Source: Actinoplanes philippinensis
GTDB taxonomy: Bacteria; Actinomycetota; Actinomycetes; Mycobacteriales; Micromonosporaceae
Length of the DNA stretch: 64,000 bases
Direction of reading: 5' to 3'
NCBI RefSeq assembly: GCF_900113015.1
Contig: NZ_FONV01000005.1
Coordinates: 310,001-374,000, forward strand
Positions 39,718-48,856 of the stretch are shown here, piece after piece. Every line of letters starts with the position of its first letter. The first letter of the stretch is position 1. The notes below the pieces were generated by a model. It had not been told where the DNA came from and searched no databases. It worked only from the letters and a program-made list of their open reading frames with translations. The translations under genes and the position numbers were made by a program.

Positions 39718-42711
39718 TCACCGGGGCTCGATCCGGCGGCGCAGGTCGCGCCCACCGAGGATGGCCACCAGGAAATGGACGGCCAGAACCGCCCCCACCG
39801 CCGCCAGCAGCGCCGTGAGCCGGGGCCAGGCCGGCAGCGGCAGGTCGGGCGGGGTGAGGCCGGCCAGCGGCAGCGCCCACCCGGTGAGCCGCCACGCCGC
39901 GGCGGTGACCAGCAGGCCGACGGTGGTGGCGATGACGACCAGCACGGGGTACGTCCAGAGGGTCGCCAAGCCGGCCGGGCGTGGCCGGAGCCCCTGGGTG
40001 CGCAGTGCGGTGAGGTCTTCGGTGCGGCGGGCCCGGTCGACGGCGACGGTGAGGGCGAGCGCCCCGGCGCCGAGGAGCCCGGCGAGGACCGCGGCGAGCA
40101 GGTGGAACCAGAGCGCGACGGCCGGCCCCTGCTCGTCGAGTCCGGCTTTGACCTGGGCCGCGGACGTCTCGGACACGACCTGGAGGCCCTGCTGGGAGAG
40201 CCGGTCGACGACGTCGGCGGGGGCGTCGGCGTTGAGCCAGACCTCGGGTTGCGGCACGGCTTTCGGGGCGACCGAGACGAGGTCGCTGTATTCGAGGTCG
40301 ATGAGGACTCCGGTACGGCCGAGGGCGGGCACGGCCGGCACGTCGACCGTGGCGGCGACCGGGATGGTGGTGGCGCCGGAGTCGATGATCGTGCCGTCGA
40401 CGGGTGGCTTCCCGGCGTACGCGATGGGCAGCGGGTAGGGCGTGGTGACCGGCTGGATCCAGGCGGTGTCGGCGACCGCTCCGGTGACGGTGAGCTCGGC
40501 CCGGAGGCCGTCGGACGCCGCGGACAGACGCGTCGACTGGGTGGCCCGCCAGCGGCCGGGGTCGAGCGGCGGGGGCGCGGTGGTCCGCATGCCGCGGATC
40601 ACCAGGTCGCCGGTGACCTCGGCGGTGCTGCCGGTCCCGGAGACGCGGATCGCGTTGAGCCGGCATCCGTTCTCGCAGATCGCCACGTCCTGCCGGTAGG
40701 TGTGGGTCCCGGGTTTCACATCGCCGAACTCGACCACCTGGAAGCCGGAGCCGTCCATCGCCGACACGGAGACCGCCAGCTGCATGACTCCGCTGGTGAC
40801 GGCGTTGACCTCGACCGAGATGTCCTGGTCGGTGAAGACGACGGGCGGTGGCGGCTCGTCGGGGTGGAGCAGCCGGCCGAGCCCTTCCCGGTCGGGCCCG
40901 CCGGCCGCCCAGGCGGGGACCGCGGCCAGCGCCTTGGTGTCCACGGCGAGGCCGGGCGGGCTGGTGGAGCTGCCGGGGATGCGGACGGCGGCCATCGCGA
41001 ACCGCCCCTCCGGGTCGACGAGCCGGACCTTGGTGAGCAGATCCTGCCGGCTGACGGACTGGACGACGAGGACCCGCTCCGCGCCGGTGCCGAGCGATGC
41101 CTCGACGTCGCGGCCACGGGCGGCGGTGTCGACCGTGCAGGCGGCGTAGCCGGCGACCGCGACGGACGCCACGAGCAGGGCGAACAGGCGGCCCGCGCCG
41201 GGACGGCGGGACAGTTGGAGGCCGGCCAGCGCGACGCCGAGCCGCCCGCGGCCCAGAGCGCGGACGGCATACCTGTTGACCAGCGGCAGCAGCAGCCGGG
41301 CCGCGATCAGCCCGAGGGCCAGCATGATCAGCGCGGGCGCGAACAGACCGACTCCGACGAGCGGCTCGGCGGACAGGAAGTACTGCGAGCCGGCGGCGAT
41401 GGCGAGGACCACGACGACGGCTTCGGCCGCGGCCAGCCGGCGGCGGTCGGCGGGCGGGGTACGCCGTAGCAGCCGGGTGACCGGGCTGATCAACTGCCGG
41501 CGCTGGGCCGCCACCGCCGCGACGAGAGCAGCGGCGGCGGCCACCGGCGCATACCGCAGCGAGGTGAACGCCGGGGCCGACCCGACGCCGGGGAAGAGGG
41601 CCGCGGCCACGCCGTTGACGAGTAGTTGCCCGGCCAGGCATCCGGCGACGGCCCCGGCCAGCACGGCGACCAGGCTCTCGCCGGTGGCCAGCCACCAGCG
41701 GGTCCACCAGCGGGCGCCGCGCAACGCCACAACCGCGAGCTCGCTCTGCCGGCCCTCGGCGCCGTACCCGACGGTGAGGTAGATGGTGAAGCAGGCGAGC
41801 AGCACCAGCGGCACGGCCAGCACCGGCACGAGGCGGCGGGCGGCGGCGCGGCCCTCGTCGATCCGGTCGAGCAGGTGCGGGATGCCGCTGTCGAACTGCA
41901 GCGAGTCCTCGAGCTCGGCGGCGGTGGCGTCGAGCCGGAGCATGTCGGCGCGCAGCTGGTCGAGCCGGTCGACGTCGAGGGTGCCGGGCCGGGCGATGCC
42001 GTCGATGGCCATGGCGGTGGTGGTCCGCTGCATCGTGTCGAGCGTGCCGGCGGTGGTGAAGACCGGTTCGCCCGGCCCGATGCCGTCGCCGGAGACGAAG
42101 TAGCCGTGCAGCCCCCAATACGCGGAGGTGGGCTCGGTGGGCCGGTAGATCCCGGCGACGGTCAGTTTCTTGGGCGCGCCGTCGGGGTCCCAGACGGGTG
42201 GGCGGGCCAGGCCGTTCGACCGGGCCGCGGTCAGGCTGAAGGTGTCGCCGGGAGCCAGGTCACGCTGCTGGGCCGTCTTCTCGCCGATCAGCACGTCGCC
42301 CTCGCCGGCCAGGCAGCGCCCGGCGGTCAGCTGCACGTGGGCGCAGAGATCCTGACGGAAGACGAACCGGGTCGGGAGGTCTTTGGTGGGCAGGAGCCCG
42401 ACCGTCGGCACCTCGGCGGAGTGGTAGAAGGTGAACCCGCTCAACCCGAGCAGCAGGACCCGGCCCACGTCGGGGAACTTGATGCCGACGCTGCGGGACG
42501 GCTCCTCCAGGCTGTCGGAGGTGCGGCGGGCCGCCAGGGTGAGCTCGCTGGTCGGCGCGGTCGCGATCTGCCCCGCGGCGACGGCCCGCTCGGCCGCGAT
42601 CAGGTAGGCGGGCGCGGCGACGGCCGAGGCGACCGCGAGCATCGCCAGCAGCGCCAGGGTGACGGCCTGGCCGCGCCGGTTCCAGACCATTGCCAGGACC
42701 AGGGAGATCAT
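39718..42711 (-). CDS. FtsX-like ABC exporter permease 1
   Basis: A 997-residue membrane protein whose ATG overlaps the stop of permease 2. It has an N-terminal transmembrane helix (LALLAMLAVASAVAAPAYL), a large extracytoplasmic domain, three helices forming one FtsX core (VLAVPLVLLACFTIYLTV onward), further helices around 430-560, a second extracytoplasmic domain (IPGSSTSPPGL...), and a C-terminal core of three helices ending LVAILGGRDLRRR. This duplicated FtsX layout is typical of actinobacterial macrolide/peptide or lipoprotein exporters. Substrate unknown. The paralogue at 42708-45713 has the same order, so the two probably form a heterodimeric exporter. Confidence 0.88.
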   Translation of the reverse strand: MISLVLAMVWNRRGQAVTLALLAMLAVASAVAAPAYLIAAERAVAAGQIATAPTSELTLAARRTSDSLEEPSRSVGIKFPDVGRVLLLGLSGFTFYHSAEVPTVGLLPTKDLPTRFVFRQDLCAHVQLTAGRCLAGEGDVLIGEKTAQQRDLAPGDTFSLTAARSNGLARPPVWDPDGAPKKLTVAGIYRPTEPTSAYWGLHGYFVSGDGIGPGEPVFTTAGTLDTMQRTTTAMAIDGIARPGTLDVDRLDQLRADMLRLDATAAELEDSLQFDSGIPHLLDRIDEGRAAARRLVPVLAVPLVLLACFTIYLTVGYGAEGRQSELAVVALRGARWWTRWWLATGESLVAVLAGAVAGCLAGQLLVNGVAAALFPGVGSAPAFTSLRYAPVAAAAALVAAVAAQRRQLISPVTRLLRRTPPADRRRLAAAEAVVVVLAIAAGSQYFLSAEPLVGVGLFAPALIMLALGLIAARLLLPLVNRYAVRALGRGRLGVALAGLQLSRRPGAGRLFALLVASVAVAGYAACTVDTAARGRDVEASLGTGAERVLVVQSVSRQDLLTKVRLVDPEGRFAMAAVRIPGSSTSPPGLAVDTKALAAVPAWAAGGPDREGLGRLLHPDEPPPPVVFTDQDISVEVNAVTSGVMQLAVSVSAMDGSGFQVVEFGDVKPGTHTYRQDVAICENGCRLNAIRVSGTGSTAEVTGDLVIRGMRTTAPPPLDPGRWRATQSTRLSAASDGLRAELTVTGAVADTAWIQPVTTPYPLPIAYAGKPPVDGTIIDSGATTIPVAATVDVPAVPALGRTGVLIDLEYSDLVSVAPKAVPQPEVWLNADAPADVVDRLSQQGLQVVSETSAAQVKAGLDEQGPAVALWFHLLAAVLAGLLGAGALALTVAVDRARRTEDLTALRTQGLRPRPAGLATLWTYPVLVVIATTVGLLVTAAAWRLTGWALPLAGLTPPDLPLPAWPRLTALLAAVGAVLAVHFLVAILGGRDLRRRIEPR

Positions 42712-45700
42712 CGGCCGGCCTCCCCGTCGCGCAGGCTTCTCATCAGTGGTTGCAGGGCGAGCCGGCCGGTCAGCACGAGCACCGTCAGCGCCGTGGCCAC
42801 GGCCAGCGCCGTCGCCGCCGGGTCCAGCGGGCCGGGCGGGGCGAGGACGGCCCAGCCGTCGGTGAAGGGCGGAACGGTCCGGCCGGTCACGTCGACGGCG
42901 AGCAGCGCGGCGAACACACCGCCGGCGAGCCCGGCCAGGATCAGGGCTGCGGTGCCGGCCCATCCGGTGCTCACCGCGACCCGGCGGGGCAGGCCCTGCA
43001 GGCGCAGCGCGGCCAGTTGCTCGGCGAGCGCGCGGCGGTCCACGGTGGCGGCGACGGCGACGGCGGCCGCCGCGAGCAGCAGCGCGGCGACACCGGCGAG
43101 CAGCTCGAACCGGACGAGGACGGCCGGGCCCTGGGTGCCGAGGCGGGCGGCGTGATCGGCCACGTCGATGTCGTCGGTCACGGTCAGGCCGGCGGCCGTG
43201 AGGGCGTCGACGATGCCGGGCCCCGCGTCCGGCGCGAGCCACACCTGGAACTGGCCGCCGGGGTCGGCAGCGCCGGCGAGACGACGGGTGGTGTCCAGGT
43301 CGAGGAGAAGGCCGGAGCCGCCGAGGGAGGGCAGGGCGGACACGTTGCGGATCACCTGCACCGGAGCCATCTCCCCATACCCCACGAGAAGCGCCTCGTC
43401 GTCGAGCCATCGGTCCGGGACCGGGCCGGCCAGCAGGGCCGGCATCGGCAGCAGGCGGTCGGACGCCCACACCTCGGTGCCCACCCGGTCCACCTCGGTG
43501 GTGTTGTCGTCGGCGGCCAGCCTGAGCGTCCCGCCACCGGCGACCAGGTCGACGGAGGCGCCCACGGTGCCGACCCGCCAGCGGATGATGTCACCGAGCG
43601 TGGCGCCGTCGAGGACCGGTGTGTCCTGGCCGAGCGCGCGCACGACGACGGCGGAGCCGGGCGGGGCGGGCCGCAGCCGGCCGTCCCTGGTGGGCGGCTG
43701 GGTCAGCTCCCAGCGGACGAGCCGGCAGCCGGGCGGCGGTGTGCAGCCGCTCACCGGCACGGTGACGGTCTGGTCGCCGGCCCGCAGCGCGCCGAACCCC
43801 ACCGTCACCGGCTGGCCGGTCGCCTCGTGCTGCAGGTGGAGGGTGAGCGCCACGGCGGCATCGCCCTCGCGGCGGGCGGTCATGGTCAGCCGGTCGCCGG
43901 TGACCAGCGGCAGCGGGGTCAGGGACGCCGCGGCGACGGCCTCGGGGAGATCGGTGACCGGACCGTACTCGGAGCGCCAGGCGGCGACCGCGCCCAGCCG
44001 TGCGGTGTCCACCTCGAGGATCTGGGCGGTGTCGGTGCGGTTGCGCACGACGGCCATCGCCGCACGGCCGCCGGGGTCGGCGGTGCGGACCGCGTTGAGC
44101 AGGACGGTCCGGTTGGCGGCGCCGACGGTCAGCACCCGGCTCGCGCCGAGCTCGGCGCTGCTGCGGGCGGTCCGGCCGGCGCTCTCCGCGGCCCAGCCCC
44201 CGGCCGCCGTGACGAACAGCGCGACGGCCACGACGACCAGCACGAACAACCGGTCGGAGCCGGGTGATCGGGAGATCCGCAGGGCGGTGAGCCCGGCACG
44301 CAGACGTCCGGCGCGCAGCGCCGCGGCGCCGCCCCGGTCGGCGAGCCGGTTGAGCAGGCGGGCGGCGATCAGGCCGGCGGCGAGCGCGACCATGGCCAGG
44401 CCGGCCCGGCCCAGGCCGTCGCCCGTGCCGGCTGAACGGACCTGGTAGAGAGCAGCGGCGGCGATCGCGAGCAGGACCACGTCGACGAGGGCGGGCCGCC
44501 AGGCGCCACGCCCGGACGCGGCCCGCTGCAGCAGCGCGGAGACCGGCCGGCCGAGCACGGTGGCCTCGACCGCGGCCAGCACCAGCAGGCCACCGGCCAG
44601 CACCGCGCCGACCGCGAGCGCGCTCCAGGCCAGGGCGGTCTGCCGGTCCACCGCGACCGGCACCGGCCCGGCCAGCGCCCACGCCACCAGATATCCGAGG
44701 GGCGCGCCGACCAGCGCGCCGGCGGCGAGCGGGACGAGATGCTGCCCGAGGGCCAGCCGCAGCCGGCCGAACCGGCTCACGCCGCGCAGCTTGAGCAGGG
44801 CGGCGTCGGCCCGGCGGTCCCGCAACGTGTACCACCCGGCCAGCCCGAGCGCGAACCAGGTGAGGACGAGCAGCTGGGCGCCGGAGGCCGAGATGCCGTC
44901 GAGGATGGTCTCCCGATCACGGACGATCGCCTGGTGCAGCGGGGTGGCCTGGCTGCTGAGCCGCAGCTGGGACTGGCCGAGCAGACGGTCGGAGGTGATG
45001 AGCGCGGCGCCGAGGTCGAACCCGCCGTCACCGCGCAGCAGGGCGTTGGGGAGCACCACGTCGTACGCCACGGTCGGGCTCCGCAGATGCGGATGCTCGA
45101 AGGTGGCCGTCACGGTGAACATCGGATCCGGCCCGGTCGCGGAGCGGAACAGGCGGCTGGACCAGTAGGTGCCGGTCGGCTCGGACCGGGCGTAGAGGCC
45201 GACCACCGTCAGCCGCAGCGGCTCGGGCGAGGACGGGGTGAGAACGGTCAGCTCGTCGCCGGTGGAGACCCCGAGCACGCGGGCGGCGTCGTGGCTGAGG
45301 GCCACCTCACGGGCGGCGGCCGGGCACGCCCCGTCGAGCCGGACCCGCTGGCAGAACTCGTCACGGAAGTCCAGGTCGATGTTGGTGCCGGACGGTCCGA
45401 TCTGCAGGTTGATCGCCGCGGAGATGCCGGTGAGGCCGGGGCCGACCCCGGCGGGGAGTCCGGCGCGCACCTGCTCGGCGAACTGGCGCAGGGCGCCGGC
45501 CGGGTCGCCCCGGGTGTCGACGCGATTGGTCACCGTGACCGTGCGCTGGCTGGGCGGCGCCGCGTCGAGGTAGGCGTCGGCGGCCGTGCCGACGGCGGCG
45601 AACCCATACCACGGACCGGCCGCGGCGACGGCCGCGGTGAGCGCGGTCAGCACCAGAATGGTCAGCACCTGTGCGGCTCGGGTCCGCACCGCGCCGAAGA

Positions 45701-45713
45701 CGAGCGCGAACAT
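42708..45713 (-). CDS. FtsX-like ABC exporter permease 2
   Basis: A 1001-residue membrane protein (MFALVFGAVRTRAAQVLTILV). Layout as in permease 1: N-terminal helix, extracytoplasmic domain with SGTNIDLDFRDEFCQRVRLDGACP, central helices (WFALGLAGWYTLRDRR...), a second soluble domain and three C-terminal helices ending LMRSLRDGEAGR. It shares motifs with permease 1 such as SRSPGSDRLFVLVVV versus SRRPGAGRLFALLVA. First gene of the two-permease unit; the ATPase at 38607 is the best partner. The operon may export a peptide or lipid or work in envelope maintenance; no accessory biosynthetic gene is nearby. Confidence 0.88.
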   Translation of the reverse strand: MFALVFGAVRTRAAQVLTILVLTALTAAVAAAGPWYGFAAVGTAADAYLDAAPPSQRTVTVTNRVDTRGDPAGALRQFAEQVRAGLPAGVGPGLTGISAAINLQIGPSGTNIDLDFRDEFCQRVRLDGACPAAAREVALSHDAARVLGVSTGDELTVLTPSSPEPLRLTVVGLYARSEPTGTYWSSRLFRSATGPDPMFTVTATFEHPHLRSPTVAYDVVLPNALLRGDGGFDLGAALITSDRLLGQSQLRLSSQATPLHQAIVRDRETILDGISASGAQLLVLTWFALGLAGWYTLRDRRADAALLKLRGVSRFGRLRLALGQHLVPLAAGALVGAPLGYLVAWALAGPVPVAVDRQTALAWSALAVGAVLAGGLLVLAAVEATVLGRPVSALLQRAASGRGAWRPALVDVVLLAIAAAALYQVRSAGTGDGLGRAGLAMVALAAGLIAARLLNRLADRGGAAALRAGRLRAGLTALRISRSPGSDRLFVLVVVAVALFVTAAGGWAAESAGRTARSSAELGASRVLTVGAANRTVLLNAVRTADPGGRAAMAVVRNRTDTAQILEVDTARLGAVAAWRSEYGPVTDLPEAVAAASLTPLPLVTGDRLTMTARREGDAAVALTLHLQHEATGQPVTVGFGALRAGDQTVTVPVSGCTPPPGCRLVRWELTQPPTRDGRLRPAPPGSAVVVRALGQDTPVLDGATLGDIIRWRVGTVGASVDLVAGGGTLRLAADDNTTEVDRVGTEVWASDRLLPMPALLAGPVPDRWLDDEALLVGYGEMAPVQVIRNVSALPSLGGSGLLLDLDTTRRLAGAADPGGQFQVWLAPDAGPGIVDALTAAGLTVTDDIDVADHAARLGTQGPAVLVRFELLAGVAALLLAAAAVAVAATVDRRALAEQLAALRLQGLPRRVAVSTGWAGTAALILAGLAGGVFAALLAVDVTGRTVPPFTDGWAVLAPPGPLDPAATALAVATALTVLVLTGRLALQPLMRSLRDGEAGR

Positions 45714-45801
45714 TCACCCCTCCCCCGGTTGCGGGGGACGTTACGCGATCCGAGGGCAGCTCGGGGACCCCTGTGGACAGACGGGGCTTAACCGGTTCGG
45801 C

Positions 45802-46695
45802 TCAGAGCCAGCCGCGCCGTTTGAGGTAGAGGTAGAGCCCGGTGGCCGAGAGGACGATCAGCACGGTGCTGAGGACGAAGCCCCACCACTCGTCGTATCC
45901 GGGGTAGGGCACGTTCTGCCCGAAATAGCCGGTCAGTGCGGTGGGGATCGCGATGATCGCGGCCCACGCCGCGAGTTTGCGGGTCACCACGTTGAGTTCG
46001 TTGCTCTGCTCGGCCAGGTCGTCGTCGAGCAGTTCGGTGATCCGGATCCGGGAGTGCTCGATGAGATCCAGGGCGTGCCGGGCGTGGTCCTCGACGTCCC
46101 GGTAGTACGGCTCGAGTCGATCACCGCCGGGCAGGGAGCCGGCCAGGGACCGGGCCACCTCCGGCATCGGGGCGACCGCACGGCGCAGAGCGGCGAGGTG
46201 CCGGCGCAGGGTGAAGCCGCGGCGCCGCACGTCGCGGGGCGCCGGGCCGTCGCCGAGCATCCGGTCCTCGACGGAGTCCATCGCCTCGTCGATGCGCTGG
46301 GTGATCCGGTAGTGGGTGTCGACCACGAGATCGAGCAACGCGTACACCAGGAAGTCGACGCCGCCGGGTGGCCGCTCGCCGTCGGCCCACCGGTCCCGCA
46401 CCGGCTGCATGTCGAAGGGCGCCCGGTGCACGGTGATCAGGGCCTGCGGGGTGATGAAGGCGCTGATCTCGGTCTTGCGCGGCTCGTCGTCGAAGTCCAC
46501 GGCGTACACGTTGAGGAACAGGTGGTTCTCGTACCGGTCCAGTTTGGGCCGTTCGTGCTCCTGGAGCGCGTCCTCGACGGCGAGCGGGTGCAGGCCGAAG
46601 CGGGTCGCGAGCTCCCGCAGCTCGTCGCCGGAGGGGTCGTCGAGGTCATACCAGAGCACCACGCCAGGGTCGTCGACGTACAGGCGGGAGGTCAC
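45802..46695 (-). CDS. CorA-type magnesium/cobalt transporter with GQN motif
   Basis: A 297-residue protein (MTSRLYVDDPGVVLWYDLDD). The N-terminal cytosolic alpha/beta domain (GLHPLAVEDALQEHERPKLDRYENHLFLNVYAV, with HPLAVEDAL and RPKLDRY the family blocks) leads to the long helix and two C-terminal transmembrane helices. The selectivity motif between them, normally YGMN, reads YFGQNVPYP: the Met of GMN is Gln. The basic C-terminus KRRGWL is typical. It should form a pentameric divalent-cation channel, but with altered selectivity or a different cation possible. It diverges from pnuC over only 15 bp. Confidence 0.9.
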   Translation of the reverse strand: MTSRLYVDDPGVVLWYDLDDPSGDELRELATRFGLHPLAVEDALQEHERPKLDRYENHLFLNVYAVDFDDEPRKTEISAFITPQALITVHRAPFDMQPVRDRWADGERPPGGVDFLVYALLDLVVDTHYRITQRIDEAMDSVEDRMLGDGPAPRDVRRRGFTLRRHLAALRRAVAPMPEVARSLAGSLPGGDRLEPYYRDVEDHARHALDLIEHSRIRITELLDDDLAEQSNELNVVTRKLAAWAAIIAIPTALTGYFGQNVPYPGYDEWWGFVLSTVLIVLSATGLYLYLKRRGWL

Positions 46696-46710
46696 GGCCT
46701 AGGATAAGCC

Positions 46711-47418
46711 GTGACCTGGATCGATCACCTGCTGACCGTCTTCTACAACGCCAAGTGGCAGGTGACCGACGGTCAGGCCATCTACTGGCGCGAGATCGTC
46801 GGCAACGCCTTCGGGCTCGGCTCGGCGCTGTTCGGTCTGCGCCGCAACGCGTGGGCCTGGCCGGTCGGGATCGTCGGCAACGTCCTGCTCTTCACCGTCT
46901 TCCTGGGCCAGGCGGTCGGCAACGATCAGGGCACCCCGCTCTACGGTCAGGCCGCCCGTCAGGTGTTCTTCCTGATCACCAGTGTGTACGGCTGGTGGGC
47001 GTGGCAGCGCAACCGGCGGCGGGACCACGGCACCGCCGTGGTCCCGCACTGGGCGAGCCCACGGCAGCGCCTGGTCTTCCTCCCGCTCGCCCTGGTCGCG
47101 GTGGGCGTCTGTTTCGTCGTCTTCCGCGAGATCGGCGCGGGGTTCCCGGTCCCCTGGTGGTATTACCTGGCGGACTCGTGGATCTTCGTGGGATCGATGC
47201 TGGCCACCTACGCGATGGCCCGGGGCTGGGTCGAGTTCTGGCTGTGCTGGATCGCCGTGGACCTGGTCGGGGTGCCCGAGTTGCTGCACTTCGGCTACTA
47301 CCCGTCGGCGATCCTCTACGCGGTCTACGCGCTCTTCGTCATCTGGGGTTTCGTGGTGTGGCTGCGGATCTCCCGGACCGTCTCGCCGTCGACCGCCCCG
47401 GCTCCGGCCACTGCCTGA
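46711..47418 (+). CDS. pnuC: PnuC-family nicotinamide riboside transporter
   Basis: A 235-residue membrane protein starting at a GTG. About seven hydrophobic helices, with PnuC landmarks: IVGNAFGLGSALFGLRRNAWAWPVGIVGN (WPVGI block), GQAARQVFFLITSVYGWWAW (the Q-x3-Q/Y-x-GWW signature) and WIAVDLVGVPELLHFGYYPSAILYAVY near the C-terminus. It should facilitate uptake of nicotinamide riboside, a precursor of NAD. TAGGAT lies 6-11 bases before the GTG, consistent with a leaderless transcript. Its last 94 bases overlap the 3' end of the convergent MFS gene. Confidence 0.9.
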   Translation: MTWIDHLLTVFYNAKWQVTDGQAIYWREIVGNAFGLGSALFGLRRNAWAWPVGIVGNVLLFTVFLGQAVGNDQGTPLYGQAARQVFFLITSVYGWWAWQRNRRRDHGTAVVPHWASPRQRLVFLPLALVAVGVCFVVFREIGAGFPVPWWYYLADSWIFVGSMLATYAMARGWVEFWLCWIAVDLVGVPELLHFGYYPSAILYAVYALFVIWGFVVWLRISRTVSPSTAPAPATA

Positions 47419-48779
47419 CGGCGGAGCATCCACAGGCTGACCGGCACTCCGGCGGCCACCAGAAGCGCGGCCACCACCAGCGAGAACTGGTAGCCGGCCA
47501 GGAAGTCGCCGCCGGCCGCCTCGGTCCGGTTGCTCAGGATCGCGCCGAGGACGGTGACGCCGAGCAGGCCGAACACCTCACGGGAGACGTTGAGCATGCC
47601 GGAGGCGATGCCGGCCCGCTCCGGCGGCAGCGCGTCGACCACCACGGTGTTCAGCGGGACCAGCAGGCCGCCGCCGACGCCGTAGAGCAGGAACCAGGGC
47701 AGCAGGTCGAGGTAGGTGGTGCCCTCGCCGTACCCGGCGATGCCGCCGATCGCCGCGGCCATCACGGCCAGACCGAAAGCGGTCACCCGGGCCACGCCGA
47801 ATCGGATCTCCAGGCGTGGCGCGAGGACGGCGCCGGCCGCGGTGATGATCGCCATCGGGATGAACGCTGCACCGGCCTCGGTCGGCGTGAACCCGAGAAC
47901 GTTCTGCAGGTAGATGGCCATGTAGAAGTAGATGCCGAAGACACCGAAGGCCCACAGGCCCATCGAGAGCAGGCCGCCGGAGAACATCCGGGACCGGAAG
48001 AACCGGAGGTCCATCATGGCGTCGGCGTTGCGGTTCTGCAGCAGCACGAAGACCGATGCCGCCACGGCGGCGACCGCGAATGATCCCAGGATGAGCGGCG
48101 AGGTCCAGCCCTCCGCATCCCCTTCGATGAGGGCGTACGTCAGAGCGAACAGCCCGAGTGAGGAGGAGGCGAGGCCGGCCGGATCCAAACGCCGCAGCGA
48201 CCACCCGTCCCGGATCGGCCGGCGCGGCACGCTGATCAGCGTCAGGGCGAGCGTGGCGATGCCGATCGGCAGGTTGATCAGGAAGATCCAGCCCCACGAG
48301 ACGTGTTCGCTGAGCACGCCGCCGGTGAACGGACCGACCGCGAGGGCGAGCGCGCCGACCCCGCCCCAGACGCCGATGGCGGTGGCCCGTTCCTTCGGGT
48401 TCGGGAACAGCTCCTGCAACAGCGCCAGTGACGCGGGAGCCAGCAGCGCCGCGCCGACGCCCTGGACCGCGCGGGCCCCGATCAGCAGGCTCTGACCGTC
48501 GGCGATCCCGGCGGCGACCGAGGCGCCGGTGAAGATCACCAGGCCGGCGACGAACGCGAGGCGGTTGCCGAGGACGTCCGCGACGCGGCCTCCGGCGAGC
48601 AGCAGCCCGGCGAAGACCAGGATGTACGCGCTGGTGATCCACTCGAGTCCGGCGATGCTCAGGCCGAGGTCCCGCTGGATCGACGGCAGCGCCACGTTGA
48701 CGACGTTGTTGTCGAGGTAGGTCATGAAGGTGCCGAGCGCCACCGCGACCAGCGCCCACCACCGTCGGTTCTTCTCCAT
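47325..48779 (-). CDS. MFS drug efflux transporter, DHA2 (14-helix) type
   Basis: A 484-residue membrane protein. The N-terminus (WWALVAVALGTFMTYLDNNVVNVALPSIQRDLGLS, with the family motif LDNNVVNVALPSI) and motif A-like VADVLGNR are those of EmrB/QacA exporters. Motif C-like GVGGVGALALAVGPFTGGVL lies in helix 5. It exports hydrophobic compounds in exchange for protons. The divergent TetR-type regulator at 48857, separated by overlapping palindromes, is the likely controller. The C-terminal 30 residues are encoded opposite the end of pnuC. Confidence 0.92.
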   Translation of the reverse strand: MEKNRRWWALVAVALGTFMTYLDNNVVNVALPSIQRDLGLSIAGLEWITSAYILVFAGLLLAGGRVADVLGNRLAFVAGLVIFTGASVAAGIADGQSLLIGARAVQGVGAALLAPASLALLQELFPNPKERATAIGVWGGVGALALAVGPFTGGVLSEHVSWGWIFLINLPIGIATLALTLISVPRRPIRDGWSLRRLDPAGLASSSLGLFALTYALIEGDAEGWTSPLILGSFAVAAVAASVFVLLQNRNADAMMDLRFFRSRMFSGGLLSMGLWAFGVFGIYFYMAIYLQNVLGFTPTEAGAAFIPMAIITAAGAVLAPRLEIRFGVARVTAFGLAVMAAAIGGIAGYGEGTTYLDLLPWFLLYGVGGGLLVPLNTVVVDALPPERAGIASGMLNVSREVFGLLGVTVLGAILSNRTEAAGGDFLAGYQFSLVVAALLVAAGVPVSLWMLRRQAVAGAGAVDGETVREIRSHTTKPQMTKSA

Positions 48780-48790
48780 CAGATCCCCCT

Positions 48791-48850
48791 GTACGACGTA
48801 CTTGTACGGTGTACATGTACCTCGTACATGAGACCCGTACGTCGTATAGT
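48791..48850. promoter_or_regulatory. TetR operator and divergent promoter region
   Basis: Contains an outer inverted repeat TACGACGTAC (48792-48801) / GTACGTCGTA (48837-48846), an inner perfect palindrome GTACATGTAC (48811-48820), and several further GTAC steps. TATAGT at 48845-48850 is only six bases before the GTG of the TetR gene, suggesting a leaderless transcript whose promoter is covered by the operator. This fits repression of both the regulator and the MFS gene. Confidence 0.7.
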
Positions 48851-48856
48851 TGTCAA

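Noticed and set aside
38607..45713. FtsX/FtsE cell-division genes
   Set aside because: The permeases are about 1000 residues with duplicated FtsX cores; true FtsX is about 300 residues.
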